From: Campanula takesimana
Lineage: Eukaryota; Streptophyta; Magnoliopsida; Asterales; Campanulaceae
Length of the DNA: 64,000 bases
Assembly: GCA_026119855.1 (NCBI GenBank)
Contig: JAOWBW010000163.1
Location: 558,001 to 622,000 of the forward strand
Reading direction: 5' to 3'
In this document: piece after piece, positions 33,931 through 44,580 of the stretch
How positions within the stretch are numbered: position 1 is the stretch's first letter
Layout of the letters: each line of letters starts with the position of its first letter
Notes under the pieces: model-generated
Databases searched by the model: none
Seen by the model: only the letters and a program-made list of their open reading frames with translations
What the model was told of the DNA's origin: nothing
Position numbers and translations under genes: made by a program

Positions 33931-34571
33931 TTACTTTATGCTGAACAATTTGTTGAGCTTTTAATGTTTGTTCTTGGTTATATAATTTCCATATGACTTT
34001 ATTTTCAGCTAATACCTTTTAGTAGCCTATGCAAGTTTGGTAATTTGTTGTGCGAGTTCTTTAACATAAATTTAACATAATAAACAGCAAAAACAAGATA
34101 ATGATATCTAGCTTCACATTAGTTTTTGTGGCAGGGAACGATAATGAGCAGAAATGTCTAGAATTCAACAAAAAACTAGTAAAGATCTTGTATTTAATTC
34201 GGTAGATTTGTTTATAGAAGATGTTACCTTGAAATAGCAACATCGTAGACTGGTGACCCCATGTTGGGAATTGGCATTAGCACTTCCGAGTTCAACCTAG
34301 TGTTATTTGTTGTTGTAGTAGTAGGTGCGAGTTGTTGTAATTCTCATTGGAGTTTGTATGAAGCGAGAATAGGCAGAAATGTTACAAACCAAACCTATAT
34401 TTAATGCTTTGTTGAACAAGTGAGGCGTATCGAACTTTGTTTACAACATCCTCAAAATTATTTTCCATCCACTAGTAATATTTCACGAGTTTCACATTGA
34501 AAAAGAAGAAGAAGCAGAAAAATTAGGGCTGTCTTGAACAAATTTGGAGGTAGACATAGTTCAACAGACAT

Positions 34572-35490
34572 CTATTGATCTCTTTGCCTTTTAAGCTCAA
34601 ATATGTTTCTGTAAGCATGACTTTTCTTTTGGTTTGCAGTTGTCAATTGTGTCTCCAAGCGTCTGATATTTTTCTCGATGGCCTCCAATTCTCTCTGAAG
34701 ATGCTCTACCTTGCTCCTGGCTCCCAAACCACTCTTCTTGTGTCCATCTCTGTTAATGGCTAACCTCTTCAACAAGAGGAAGAATTGGAAAACATTAATT
34801 TTAAATAGAAATGTCTGAATCATTAGGAGTCAACATTTGGAGAAATTTCTTACTTCAACCCTATCTTCTATATTCTCTCTTGAGCTCAAACTGATCCTCG
34901 TTGGTTTCACAGCAGCGTGAGCTACTAGTTTTTCTCTAGCCGCAGCCTCTGTCTCTTTAATCTCCCGGACAAGCTGCCTCTCTTTAGCCATTGTATTGCA
35001 GCGATGTTTTATCTGGTAATATGACGGAGTTACTTGCTTTGGGTCATCAAGTTTGTAGAGAGCACATTGTAGACGCTTAATTTCCTTGTTGTTCTGTTCT
35101 ATAATGTTCCTGTAACTGTGCCAGTGTGGGTGTGCTCGGTATTTCAACTCTGATGTAACTCTGTCTCGGTCCATCTGTTAATGATCATTAGAAACCAAGA
35201 AAAATCAGTTCGCGTCCCTGTATCAAGTAAAAAGTTGTAGGATTGATGAAGATGCCAAAAATTAAGTTTTTCAAACGCACCTTTCTCTGCATTATTTCCT
35301 CACTGATCTGACTCCGAGCTTGGTCATGGATCTGATAGAGAGTTTCGGCTCCCTCGATCCTAGCTTTCAGCATTTCTGCATCCTCTCTTTTGATGTCTTT
35401 TCTCGATATCTCAAATTTGTTTTCCCAAAAGGAATTCTGTCGTTCATCTTCAAGAGGTCTATGCATCACATTTGTATCTTCTATCTCCAT
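34572..35490 (-). CDS. PPI-like coiled-coil protein, copy B, 241 aa
   Basis: Exons 35490-35281, 35174-34854 and 34766-34572 add up to 726 nt in frame, all with GT/AG borders in phase 0. I chose MEIEDTNVMH as the start because all four copies begin with an equivalent acidic Met segment. The protein is almost entirely charged coiled coil: RIEGAETLYQIHDQARSQIS (about residues 45-63), NNKEIKRLQCALYKL (about 92-106), KERQLVREIKETEAAAREKL (about 129-148) and ELEAIEKNIRRLETQL...NQKKSHAYRNIFELKRQRD at the end. This layout matches the central part of proton pump-interactor proteins, which bind the regulatory domain of the plasma-membrane H+-ATPase. Full family members are about 600 aa with a C-terminal membrane anchor; neither the long C-terminus nor the anchor is present. 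Divergent from DUF2921 copy B. Confidence 0.65.
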
Positions 35491-35684
35491 GTTTTTTTTT
35501 CTGATCAAATTGCAAGAACTGAATCAAAGAAGTTGGTCAAAGAGATAGAAGGAGGGATCGATGTGTTTCAAGCTGTTCTAGATCTGTTAATGTTTATAGG
35601 AAGGTAGACAAATATTATGACTTGGTAACCTTCTTGTTTAGAAAATGGAATCTAAAGCCAGCAAGCTTAAAGACTCTTGCACAG

Positions 35685-35701
35685 CACGCGAAAGTCAACT
35701 C
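35685..35701. promoter_or_regulatory. Conserved CACGCG/AAAGTCAACTC element, unit B
   Basis: Cacgcgaaagtcaactc matches the unit A element except for one base in the G-box. A second gtcaactc occurs at about 35787 (gagagtcaactctaatatga) and has a counterpart in unit C at about 41070. Confidence 0.5.
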
Positions 35702-35952
35702 TTAAATGTCAATTGCAGATGCTAGATTTCATGTTAAAAAACTGTTGATCAAGTTTTGATGGAGAGTCAACTCTAATATGATTTATGTTTGCTTTGTTCT
35801 TCCTCACCCTCTGCATGATCTAAGGTTGTTTCTTTGAAGGTTCTTGGGGGTTCTAAATGATTAAAAAGTACATAAAGAATTACATCTAAACACTTGCTTT
35901 GTCTCTGATTCGCTCCTATTTATTGTACTTTATTAATAATTTTTTTAAATAA

Positions 35953-36072
35953 ATGGATTTTGGTCAATGTTCTTCCATGAAGAAGCTTGATGCTGCTTCT
36001 CTCCTTTTGCGGTTAGAAGGAAAAGCCGAACTTTTCCAGACCATTCTTGCAGCAGTTAAGAACAGAAAATAA
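35953..36072 (+). CDS. Upstream ORF of 39 codons, unit B
   Basis: It opens at atggattttggtcaatg and closes at TAA. The residues include KKLDAASLLLRLEGK and FQTILAAV, shared with unit A (28 of 39 identical); differences cluster at the two ends. It lies 303 bp before the DUF2921 start at 36375, ahead of a likely UTR donor (gctaag/gttcta at about 36158). If the leader is transcribed, this ORF would be translated before the main frame and might reduce or condition its translation. No family is recognised. Confidence 0.45.
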   Translation: MDFGQCSSMKKLDAASLLLRLEGKAELFQTILAAVKNRK

Positions 36073-36374
36073 CCCGAGAACAACTCTATTTCAGGTTCGA
36101 TTTTGAAGTCTTATGTTCTTTGAATTGCACTAGCAGTGTAGCTATTCTTGCTAAGGTTCTATTTTCGGCGCATTCTATTCTGTTATATTTTTTAAACCAT
36201 TACCATCTTGTATCATCTATTGAATCTTTCTTTTACTTATAAGATCATTGAACAACTTGTTCTTTCTCCATTGGCCAATTTTAGCTTCATAGAGTCTTTA
36301 CATCCTCAATTCTGAAAGTGTAGTTTCTAGATTAGTTAGTTGTATGAGGATCTAGAATCCTAGATCTGATACCA

Positions 36375-39149
36375 ATGAGAAACCTGATTATAGTTCTCGC
36401 CTTTTGGACCCTTCTAGAGTTGTTTAGCTTAAGCTATGCTCGTTTTGGCGATTTTGCATTCCCTCGTGATCCGTCCATAGGCTATACTTACAGTCGCTCG
36501 GCTGAGATTGAAAATGAATGCAGCCCTTTTCTATCGTCAGCTTCCGAGTTAAAACCTGATGATAGTAGGGGTGAAAGACTTCAAAATGAACTCTCTTTCT
36601 ACCATGGAGATTGGGATCAGGAGTACACTGGAGCACCTCTGATGCCCTTCAATGACAGGGACATGCCCGGGGGTGGCCCGCTGCTCATATCTCCTTGGAA
36701 ACTAGTGAGCTTTGAGGTTACGGATGTGAATTCTTTTCATCAATCTATAACCACGGTTAGTCTTAGTGGGGTTATGTCCATTGGCATAACTCGAAATAGT
36801 ACGTTTCTTGATGAACCAATCTCGACGTTCATCATGAGACCTGGCATGTCTGCTCTGAGAGTTGATTTTGAAGGAGTGTACATTGAAATGGAAGAAAACG
36901 GAGGAGAGGGCTTGGTTTGTTTATTGGGGAACGCAACTCTGCCTTCAAGGAGAGTCTTTGATGATTCCACAGCTATGATGGGAAACTATTTTGATTCTTC
37001 TTATGACGTCGAGCCTGGGATCTCGAAAAGTGACCGAATCCTACTTCTTCTTAGGTATCCTCGAACTTTCAATGTATCTAGTAGAGGAATACATGGTGAA
37101 ATGACCAGTTTGAACGATGACGACTATTCAAAGTTCTTTGACAAAGTTTACATATCATCTCAGTTGCGTAGTTTCTCAAAGTATCAGTTTAGTTCTGGAA
37201 ATCTCAGCTCAAGATCATGTGATTCTTTTCCATTACTTGATGAAATGGTGGAAGACGGTGTCATCATGTTTAGTAATTCTGAGTTTTGTAGGGTTCTAAA
37301 ATCTTTCCAGCATGAGGTTTACCGTATTGCGCCTAAGTGGAATCTTGGTGGAAAGTATGATCAGCACCAAAATGAGATTGGTCCTTTTCTGCTCGGTAAG
37401 GAGATTAAGGCTATTGACTCGAGTTATGAGAATGTGAGAATCAGTATGCAGAACATCATGTGTGAAGAAGAAGCAAGTCAAGGAGAGGCAAAGATTGCTA
37501 GGGTTTCTGCAGTGCTGAGGCTATCACCTGCAACAATAGAAGCGTATGTGGCAGCAGAAAGGACGGGTCTTTCTGAATTGACCATTTCTGTTGAGGGAAT
37601 TTGGAATTCCTCACTAGGGAAACTTTGCATGGTTGGCTGTCGTGGTCCCCAGTTGGAAGAATGTGATACACAGGTCTTACTGTATTTTCCTCGTTCGATA
37701 TCCATCAATCAGAAGAATATGATTGTTGGGAGCATCTCAAGTTTCAAAAACGGAACTGACTTATACACACCGCTTCTGTTTGGTCTTGAGCTGCACTCTG
37801 CTCTATTTCGCCATAATTGGTACATTAGGTCTTATCTATCATACAATTACTCCAAGATCCAGCAGGCTGCTGCTTTTCAAGAGAGAAGCCAACAAGGTCT
37901 GCTGATAGCCACTGTTAATCGGTCACTGGGAAGATACCCATCACTGGTAGAGGGAACGAGCCTACTTAAAAGCTTAGATATTCTATCAAGTGCTCTTCGA
38001 TTTGAGGCCTTTGTAGGTCCAGAGACTTTTGTTCAGATTGTGGTTCTCTCTATTGGTCCTTTACTCGGTCCACTTGACCTTGTTGCATATGCAAACAATC
38101 CATTGGTTGGTACACAGTCTCAAATTTCCAAGTCCGATATCCTTAACATTTCATTGACTCTCATGTTTACAGAAGCGCCTGTCAAAGTGAAAGATGAGTA
38201 TTACAATCATGTCTCGAAGCTGCAGTTGGAAGGTCTATACAACCCACATGTTGGTACATTATACTTAGTTGGCTGCAGGAATGTTTTGATGGAGGGTATA
38301 GATATTGAGGGAGGACTGGACTGTTTGATTGAAGTGCAAGTTGAGTACTCTTCTGACTACTCGATGTTGATAAATCCAACAGCAAAGATTACCATCGCCA
38401 GCCAAAGGAATGAAGAAGACCCTCTCCATTTTACCCCAATAAGCCTTCAGACGTTTATGCTTCAGCACAGGAAGCATGAAAAATCTGTAAAATTTGATAG
38501 AGTTTTTGAAGGTCTTCGAGTTCTTCTGCTCTTGGTATCTGTTGCACTTATATGGAACCAGCTGTGCTACATGAAGAAAAATGAGGATCTAGTTCCTTAT
38601 GTATCTCTTGTCATGCTATCCATGCAACTTGTTGGGTATGGATTAAGCTTGATTAGAGACAACGAGATTCTAGTCAAGTCAAGGGAAACTAAACATTACA
38701 GAGACGAAGCCCTAGGTTACATGGTGAAACTTCTTATTTTAACTGCTTTTATACTCACTGCTAGACTTTTCCAGCTAGTATCGAGAGCTCGCGCTGCACT
38801 GCGTGCACAAGGGGGTTCAAGACACGGGAATGTGCCTAGTGACGTGCGAGTCATACTGATTTCTTTGGTTGTCTCCGTAATGCTTTCACTACTTAGGTTC
38901 CTCGACTATTGGTATCTCTTTCCGCCAGGAATGAATCTTGTACTGAAAGTTGTATTTGTCATTGTCAAATTTGCTGTTGAAGTTTGTTCAAGTTCAGTCG
39001 ATTCTATGGTTCCTCAATTCGTAGCAAATTTGTTGTCGAAGACCCGTGTTAATCCCCTTAGGAAATCCTTCGTCATTGGAACTCTATCTGTATCATTTCT
39101 TTTGAGTCTATGTGACAGTGTACGAGATGCTGTTGATCACCCCATCTGA
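36375..39149 (+). CDS. DUF2921 family membrane protein, copy B, 924 aa
   Basis: A single uninterrupted frame. The N-terminus is hydrophobic (residues 3-20, IIVLAFWTLLELFSLSY), a likely signal peptide. Residues 25 to about 700 form a large presumably lumenal region with SASELKPDDSRG, YHGDWDQEYTGAPLMPF, LVSFEVTDVNSFHQS, LLRYPRTFNVSSRGI, and two related blocks KLCMVGCRG and TLYLVGCRN, each followed by hydrophobic beta-like segments. Many N-x-S/T sites fit glycosylation. From about 713 come six membrane segments (roughly 713-733, 741-761, 787-808, 833-853, 858-878, 906-920). This is the DUF2921 architecture (SWEET-like C-terminal domain), related to the membrane part of FLY1/TUL1-type proteins, but without a RING finger. 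The start is supported by the same Met in copies A and C. It ends about 45 residues earlier than copies D and E and lacks their last membrane segment. Biochemical function is unknown. Confidence 0.85.
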   Translation: MRNLIIVLAFWTLLELFSLSYARFGDFAFPRDPSIGYTYSRSAEIENECSPFLSSASELKPDDSRGERLQNELSFYHGDWDQEYTGAPLMPFNDRDMPGGGPLLISPWKLVSFEVTDVNSFHQSITTVSLSGVMSIGITRNSTFLDEPISTFIMRPGMSALRVDFEGVYIEMEENGGEGLVCLLGNATLPSRRVFDDSTAMMGNYFDSSYDVEPGISKSDRILLLLRYPRTFNVSSRGIHGEMTSLNDDDYSKFFDKVYISSQLRSFSKYQFSSGNLSSRSCDSFPLLDEMVEDGVIMFSNSEFCRVLKSFQHEVYRIAPKWNLGGKYDQHQNEIGPFLLGKEIKAIDSSYENVRISMQNIMCEEEASQGEAKIARVSAVLRLSPATIEAYVAAERTGLSELTISVEGIWNSSLGKLCMVGCRGPQLEECDTQVLLYFPRSISINQKNMIVGSISSFKNGTDLYTPLLFGLELHSALFRHNWYIRSYLSYNYSKIQQAAAFQERSQQGLLIATVNRSLGRYPSLVEGTSLLKSLDILSSALRFEAFVGPETFVQIVVLSIGPLLGPLDLVAYANNPLVGTQSQISKSDILNISLTLMFTEAPVKVKDEYYNHVSKLQLEGLYNPHVGTLYLVGCRNVLMEGIDIEGGLDCLIEVQVEYSSDYSMLINPTAKITIASQRNEEDPLHFTPISLQTFMLQHRKHEKSVKFDRVFEGLRVLLLLVSVALIWNQLCYMKKNEDLVPYVSLVMLSMQLVGYGLSLIRDNEILVKSRETKHYRDEALGYMVKLLILTAFILTARLFQLVSRARAALRAQGGSRHGNVPSDVRVILISLVVSVMLSLLRFLDYWYLFPPGMNLVLKVVFVIVKFAVEVCSSSVDSMVPQFVANLLSKTRVNPLRKSFVIGTLSVSFLLSLCDSVRDAVDHPI

Positions 39150-39416
39150 GATAAATGATGAAGATGCAACTTGACTTTTTGTGATGAGCACCACTAGTTT
39201 TCTGTCATTACACAATCTTCTGCTTCATGTACAATTATGTATGATCATATGTAATCCGTGAAGGATTTTCATCGACTTTTTGATATTTGTTCATGATTTG
39301 CCTATTACATGATATCCAACATTATCCTCTTTCTTCATAATATATGTTCTTCATTTACATAGTCTACATACATAATTCAACATGCGTGCTTGTTCAAAAC
39401 TCGGAGAGTGATACTA

Positions 39417-40507
39417 CTACTTGTGGGAAGTAGTAATCTTTTGCCTTCTGAGTTGAAGAATTCTTCTGTATGTATCATCTTTCATTTGATTTACAGCTGC
39501 CAAATTTCTCTGCAAGCGTGTAATGTCATTATCAATGGCCTCTGATTTTCGCAAAATATGATTCATCTTGATCCCGTTCTCCATGTTTATCTTCTTTAGT
39601 TTTTCCGTGGCAGCAGTTATGTACTGCAGTCAGAGAAACAAATGCAGAACTGTTAGTAAACATCAAGCCTCTAAATAGAGGTAAGTTATCAATAATCCAA
39701 GAAGTTTCACACCTTAATTCTGTCTTCTATAGATTCTTTTGATATGAAAATAGTAGTCATCTTTACTTTCTCAGCTGCATCAACTACTAGCTTTTCTCTT
39801 GCTTCTTTTTTCACTTTTATCTCTTGAACAAGCTGTTTCTCTTTAGTGATTGTATTGCGCCCGTGTTGTATTCGATAATGCAATAAAGTTATCTGTCTTG
39901 AGAATGTCATGGACAAAGCGAATAAGAGAGAGCGTAAAATAAAGACTATTTGTACACAGTTGAGACCTTTAAGACTATACTTGTTCATCAAGTCTTCAAC
40001 AGGTGAAAGCAGCTTGCTTGCTTTCCCTCTTGTTGGGCTCTTTATGCCATAGAGGTTGTATAGAGCATGTTGAAGATGAGCGATTGCTCTATCTCTCCAT
40101 GCTACCTCCTCTTTGTCACTATAGAAACATTGACGTGATCTGCATTTGTCTAGATCCATCTGTTCATGATCATTAGCCAAAATTATGCGTATACGTAAAT
40201 CATGCCCCTGTGTTTTAATCTAGATGAGACCGGGTAAAGAAATGAAATTTACGTACAGATTAAGCTTCCACAATAGTTCCTTTTTAGCAGCGTAATTTAC
40301 CTTTCTTTCCATTATTTTTTCACGGATTCGAGCACTGGCTTGATTATGTGTTCTCTCAGCTGCCTGGATCCTGGCTTTGATTGTTGGCTCATCTTTGGTC
40401 AAGATACCATCTTTCCTCTCTAGCTCAAGTTTGCCATTGATAAAGCAACTTTTTCTTTCTTCTTCAATGGACGTATGCTCGATATCCGTCTCAACTTCCA
40501 TATCCAT
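39417..40507 (-). CDS. PPI-like coiled-coil protein, copy C, up to 286 aa
   Basis: Exons 40507-40301 (69 codons), 40159-39713 (149 codons, read through) and 39623-39417 (68 codons) give one frame. Motifs: RIQAAERTHNQASARIREKI, DRAIAHLQHALYNLYG, KEKQLVQEIKVKKEAREKL, SEAIDNDITRLQRNL and NQMKDDTYRRILQLRRQ. After LLSPVEDLMNK, copy D has an 89 nt intron; here the matching 87 nt has no GT at the same place but stays open, adding a hydrophobic insert (FILRSLLFALSMTF). Either the insert is translated or another donor is used. The family and role are as for copy B: a short relative of proton pump-interactor proteins. Divergent from DUF2921 copy C. Confidence 0.6.
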
Positions 40508-40690
40508 GCTTTTGCTAGATTAAATTGGGAGAATTGAATAAAGAAATTAGGCCAAAGATAAAGAGGAGGAAAAGGATGAAATGGAGAGACTTGGGAGAAA
40601 TATTACTTTAGATATGAAGACTTGGTAAAATTTGATAAAGTTTATGTAACACTCAAGCAAAGCGAGCTAAATTGCAAGAAACTTTCTCCC

Positions 40691-40707
40691 CACGTGAAAG
40701 TCAAGTC
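40691..40707. promoter_or_regulatory. Conserved CACGTG/AAAGTCAAGTC element, unit C
   Basis: Cacgtgaaagtcaagtc keeps the intact G-box core and the GTCAA core. It lies 184 bp from the PPI-like start and about 940 bp from the DUF2921 start. Confidence 0.5.
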
Positions 40708-40709
40708 AT

Positions 40710-40970
40710 TCTAATACTCTCATTTAATATTTCTCTCTCTCTCTCCTTTTTTCTAGTAGATTTATTGATTATTTTTCTTTTATTATTATTATTTTCATTT
40801 TCCCTATCTATTATATATCTATTCTTTTATTATCACTATTTTTATTTTTCCTTCTTATCTTCCGTTTTCTATTTTTTTATAATTTTTTATTTAATTTTTA
40901 TTTTTTACCCTCACCTGTTTCTTCTTTTAATTTATGTTTTTCTTACATTTTTTCTTTCACGATGACATAT
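40710..40970. repeat. Pyrimidine-rich tract
   Basis: Long TTTCTCTT/TTATTATTT-rich low-complexity DNA inserted after the conserved element of unit C. The Leu/Phe-rich frame across it is not a gene. It partly explains the longer intergenic distance in unit C. Confidence 0.6.
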
Positions 40971-41302
40971 GAGGATTCATGTTAACCGACCCCAAATTAT
41001 TTTGGGACTAAGGCTTTGTTGTTGTTGCAGTAGATTTATTAATGTTTAAACTATGTCAATCATTGAAAAGTCAACTCCAATATGATTTATGTTTGTTTTC
41101 TGCTTCCTCATCCTCAGGCATGTTCTTGGGTAGTTTCATTGAAGGTTCTTGGAGTTGTAAGTTATTCAAAAAATAAAGAAATAGTTAGGCACATGCACCC
41201 ACAGGTTTGGTTTCTGATTTGCTTCGGAATTCCATTATTTTACTGTACTTAATTATATGTATTTCTGCAATATAATGGTTTTTCAGAATTAAGTATGTTA
41301 TA

Positions 41303-41398
41303 ATGAATTATGGTCAATGCTCTTCCAAAAAGAAGCTTGACAATAAGCCAAGAACAAGTCTAGTTTGGGTTCAATTTCAAACTCTTTCTGTTATCTGA
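41303..41398 (+). CDS. Upstream ORF of unit C, rearranged, 31 codons
   Basis: The first codons (MNYGQCSS, then KKKLD) match units A and B, but the AASLL...TILAAV part is deleted and the frame continues into other sequence (NKPRTSLVWVQF) to a TGA. It shows that the uORF peptide is not preserved in all units. Confidence 0.35.
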   Translation: MNYGQCSSKKKLDNKPRTSLVWVQFQTLSVI

Positions 41399-41645
41399 AT
41401 TACACTTGCAGTGCAGCTTCTCTCGCTAAGGTTAGATATTTGAAGCATTATGTTCTGTTATAATTCCCAGTCATTACCAGTTCATATCCTTTACTAAATT
41501 CTTCCTTTGCTTAAAAGATCTCAGAGCAACTTTTCTTGCTCTGTTGTCCAGTTTTAGCTTCATAAAATCTTCAAATTCTCATTTCTGTAGTTTATTTTCT
41601 CAAGTTACTGGCTTGTTTGAGGATTAGAATCCTAGATCTGAACCA

Positions 41646-44450
41646 ATGAGAAACCAGATTTTCATTCTCGGGTTGTGGACCCTGTTAGAGTTGTTCGGCT
41701 CATGCTATGCTCGTTATGGGGACTTTGCATTCCCTCATGATCCTTCAGTAGTCTATACTTACAGTCGATCGGCTGAGATTGAGAACCACTGCAGCCAGTT
41801 TCTATCTTCAGCTTCCGAGTTAAAACCTGATGATAGAAGAGGTAAAAACCTTAAAAACGAGCTCTCTTTCTACCATGGAGATTGGGAGCAGGAGTATACT
41901 GGAGCACCCCTGATGCCCTTCAATGACAGGGATATGCCCGGAGGTGGTCCGCCTTTCGTCTCTCCTTGGAAAGTGGTGAGCTTTGAGGTGACTGATGTAA
42001 ATTCTGTTCATCAATCCAAAACCAGTGTTGAACTTAGTGGGGTCCTGTCCATTGGCATTACTCGAAATAGCACGTTTCTTGATGAACCAATCTCGACGTT
42101 CATTATGGGGCCTGGCTTGTCTGCTCTCAGAGTGAATCTTGAAGGAGTCTACTTTGAAACTGAAGAAAATGGAGGGGAGCGCGTGGTTTGTTTGTTGGGG
42201 AATGCAACTCTGCCCTCAAGGAAATTCTTTGATGATTCCACAGATATGATGGAAAATTATTTTGATGTAGCTTATGACATCGACCCTGTGATCTCGAAAA
42301 GTGACCAAATCCTGATTCTTCTTAGGTATCCTCGAACTTTCAATATATCTAGTAGAGGAATACGCGGTGAAATGACGAGTCTTAGCAAAGATGACTTTTC
42401 AACTTACTTTGACAAAGTTCACATTTCATCTCAGTTGGGTAGTTTCTCAAAGTATCACTTTAGTTCCAGAAATCTTAGCTCAAGATCATGTGACACTTCT
42501 CCGCTACACAATGAAATGTTGGAAGATGGTGCTGTCATATTTGGTAGTTGTGAATTTTGTAGGATTCTGGAACGTTTCCAAGGTGAGGCGTACCACATTA
42601 TGCCGAATTGGAAGCTTGGTGGAAAGTACAATCATCACCACAATGAGTTTGGTCCGTTTCTGCTCGGGAAGGAGATTAAGGCTAATGGCTTGAGTTATAA
42701 GAATATGTGGATCGGTATGCAGAACGTCATATGTGAAGAAGAAGCTAGTCAAGGCGAGACGAAGATTGCAAGGGTTTCTGCAGTGTTGAGGCTATCACCT
42801 GCAACAATCGAAGCATATCTCGCAGTACGAAGGACAGGTCTTTCTGAATTGACTGTCTCAGTAGAGGGAACATGGAACTCCTCACTAGGGCAACTTTGCA
42901 TGGTTGGCTGTCGTGGTCGGGACTTGGCTCAATGTGATACTCAGATCTTAATGTATTTTCCTCGTTTGATATCCATCAACCAGAGGAATATGATTATTGG
43001 GAGCATCTCGAGTTTCAAAAACGAAATCGACTCATACACACCGATTTTGTTTGGTCTTGGGATGTACTCTGTTCTATTTCACCATAATTGGTACATTAGA
43101 TCTTATTTATCATACAGTTACTCCAAAATCGACCAGGCCATTGCTTTTCGTGAGAGAAGCCAACCAGGTGCATTGGTAGCCACTCTTAAAAAATCACTTC
43201 TGAGATACCCATCTCTTGGAGAGGGAGCGAGCCTACTTGACTGCTTAGATAGTTTCTCAAGTGATCTTCGCTTTAGGGCCGTTGTAGGTCCAGAGACTTC
43301 TGTTCAGATTGAGGTTCTGTCTATAGGTCCTTTACGTGGTCCACTTGACCTTCCGGGCTATTCAAATAATACTATGATTGGTACACTGCCTGACATTTCC
43401 AAGTCAGATAGCCTGAACATTTCTTTGACCCTCCGGTTTACAGAAGAACCTGTCAAAGTGAAAGATGAGTATTACAATCATGTCTCAAAGCTTCAGTTGG
43501 AAGGTCTATACGACCCACATTTTGGTACATTATACTTAGTTGGCTGCAGGAATGTTTTGATGGAGGGTGTATATATTGAGAGGGGACTGGATTGTTTGAT
43601 GGAAGTGAAAGTCGAATACTCTTCTGAAACAACCCGGTGGTTGATAAATCCAACAGCAAAGATTACCATCGCCAGCCAAAGGGACGGAACAGATCCTCTC
43701 TATTTTACCCCAATAACCCTCCGGGTGTTTAGGATTCATGGCAGAAGTCATGGAGAATCTGTATATTTACGTATAATTTTTGAAGGAGGTCTTCGAGTTG
43801 TACTGCTCTTAGTATCTGTTGCACTCATATGGAGCCAACTCTGCTACATGAGGAAAAAACCAGACCTAGTTCCATATGTATCTCTTGTCATGCTATGCAT
43901 ACAACTTTTTGGGTATGGCTCAAGCTTGATTTACGACAAGGAAATTCTTATCAAGTCAAGGGAAACAAAATATTACAGAGACCGAATGTACAATCTTCAA
44001 AACTATGATTTGTTCGTCAAAGGCCCAGGTTACACTGATAAACTTCTTGTTCTAGCTGCTTTGATACTCACTGCTAGAGTTTTCCAGCTGGTGCTAAGAG
44101 CTCGAGCAGCAATACGTGCTGAAGGGGGCTCAAGATTTGGGGATGTGCCTAGTGAAGTGCGGGTCCTACTGATTTCTTTGGTTGTCCTTGCAGTCTGTTC
44201 CCTTACTTCACTCATCGACTATTGGTATCTCATTCCACCAGGAGAGGATATTGTAGCGAAAGTAGTTTTTATGATTTATAAATTTGCTGATCAAGTCTGT
44301 TCAAGTCCAGATAAATCTTTGGCTCCTCAATTGATTGCAACTTACTTGTCGAAGGCCGGTGTCAATCCCCTAAGGAAAGCCTATTTCATTGGCTTTCTGT
44401 CGATATCAATTCTTCAGACTTTCTATGACCATGTACAAGACCTGAGGTAG
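41646..44450 (+). CDS. DUF2921 family membrane protein, copy C, 934 aa
   Basis: One uninterrupted frame. Of the first 60 residues, 46 equal copy B, and the same blocks follow in order: signal-like start, SASELKPDD, YHGDWEQEYTGAPLMPF, VVSFEVTDVNSVHQS, LLRYPRTFNISSRGI, QLCMVGCRG, TLYLVGCRN and the multispanning C-terminus starting at LRVVLLLVSVALIW (about residue 716). Relative to B it carries about 12 extra residues in the loop after KSRETKYYRD (MYNLQNYDLF), a segment that copies D and E also have in some form, so B probably lost it. It ends at YDHVQDLR without the last membrane segment of D and E. A likely 5' UTR donor is gctaag/gttaga at about 41428. Membrane/secretory role expected; function unknown. 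Confidence 0.85.
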   Translation: MRNQIFILGLWTLLELFGSCYARYGDFAFPHDPSVVYTYSRSAEIENHCSQFLSSASELKPDDRRGKNLKNELSFYHGDWEQEYTGAPLMPFNDRDMPGGGPPFVSPWKVVSFEVTDVNSVHQSKTSVELSGVLSIGITRNSTFLDEPISTFIMGPGLSALRVNLEGVYFETEENGGERVVCLLGNATLPSRKFFDDSTDMMENYFDVAYDIDPVISKSDQILILLRYPRTFNISSRGIRGEMTSLSKDDFSTYFDKVHISSQLGSFSKYHFSSRNLSSRSCDTSPLHNEMLEDGAVIFGSCEFCRILERFQGEAYHIMPNWKLGGKYNHHHNEFGPFLLGKEIKANGLSYKNMWIGMQNVICEEEASQGETKIARVSAVLRLSPATIEAYLAVRRTGLSELTVSVEGTWNSSLGQLCMVGCRGRDLAQCDTQILMYFPRLISINQRNMIIGSISSFKNEIDSYTPILFGLGMYSVLFHHNWYIRSYLSYSYSKIDQAIAFRERSQPGALVATLKKSLLRYPSLGEGASLLDCLDSFSSDLRFRAVVGPETSVQIEVLSIGPLRGPLDLPGYSNNTMIGTLPDISKSDSLNISLTLRFTEEPVKVKDEYYNHVSKLQLEGLYDPHFGTLYLVGCRNVLMEGVYIERGLDCLMEVKVEYSSETTRWLINPTAKITIASQRDGTDPLYFTPITLRVFRIHGRSHGESVYLRIIFEGGLRVVLLLVSVALIWSQLCYMRKKPDLVPYVSLVMLCIQLFGYGSSLIYDKEILIKSRETKYYRDRMYNLQNYDLFVKGPGYTDKLLVLAALILTARVFQLVLRARAAIRAEGGSRFGDVPSEVRVLLISLVVLAVCSLTSLIDYWYLIPPGEDIVAKVVFMIYKFADQVCSSPDKSLAPQLIATYLSKAGVNPLRKAYFIGFLSISILQTFYDHVQDLR

Positions 44451-44580
44451 AAGATGAAGTTGCAACTTGGCTTTCTATTCAGGGTTTTTTGGTAACCTGG
44501 CCTCCAAAGTTGCAGTTATGATTAGATGAAAACCTGAATAATTTCATCACTCTCCTTGTTATGTGATGGTCAAGTTTAGT

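Noticed and set aside
36424..38477. Minus-strand ORFs of 60-76 codons opposite DUF2921 copy B
   Set aside because: Antisense shadows of a well supported plus-strand gene; equivalents recur opposite copies C, D and E for the same reason.
40672..40965. 97-codon Leu/Phe-rich ORF
   Set aside because: Lies in a pyrimidine-rich low-complexity tract; a membrane protein reading is an artefact of T-rich DNA.
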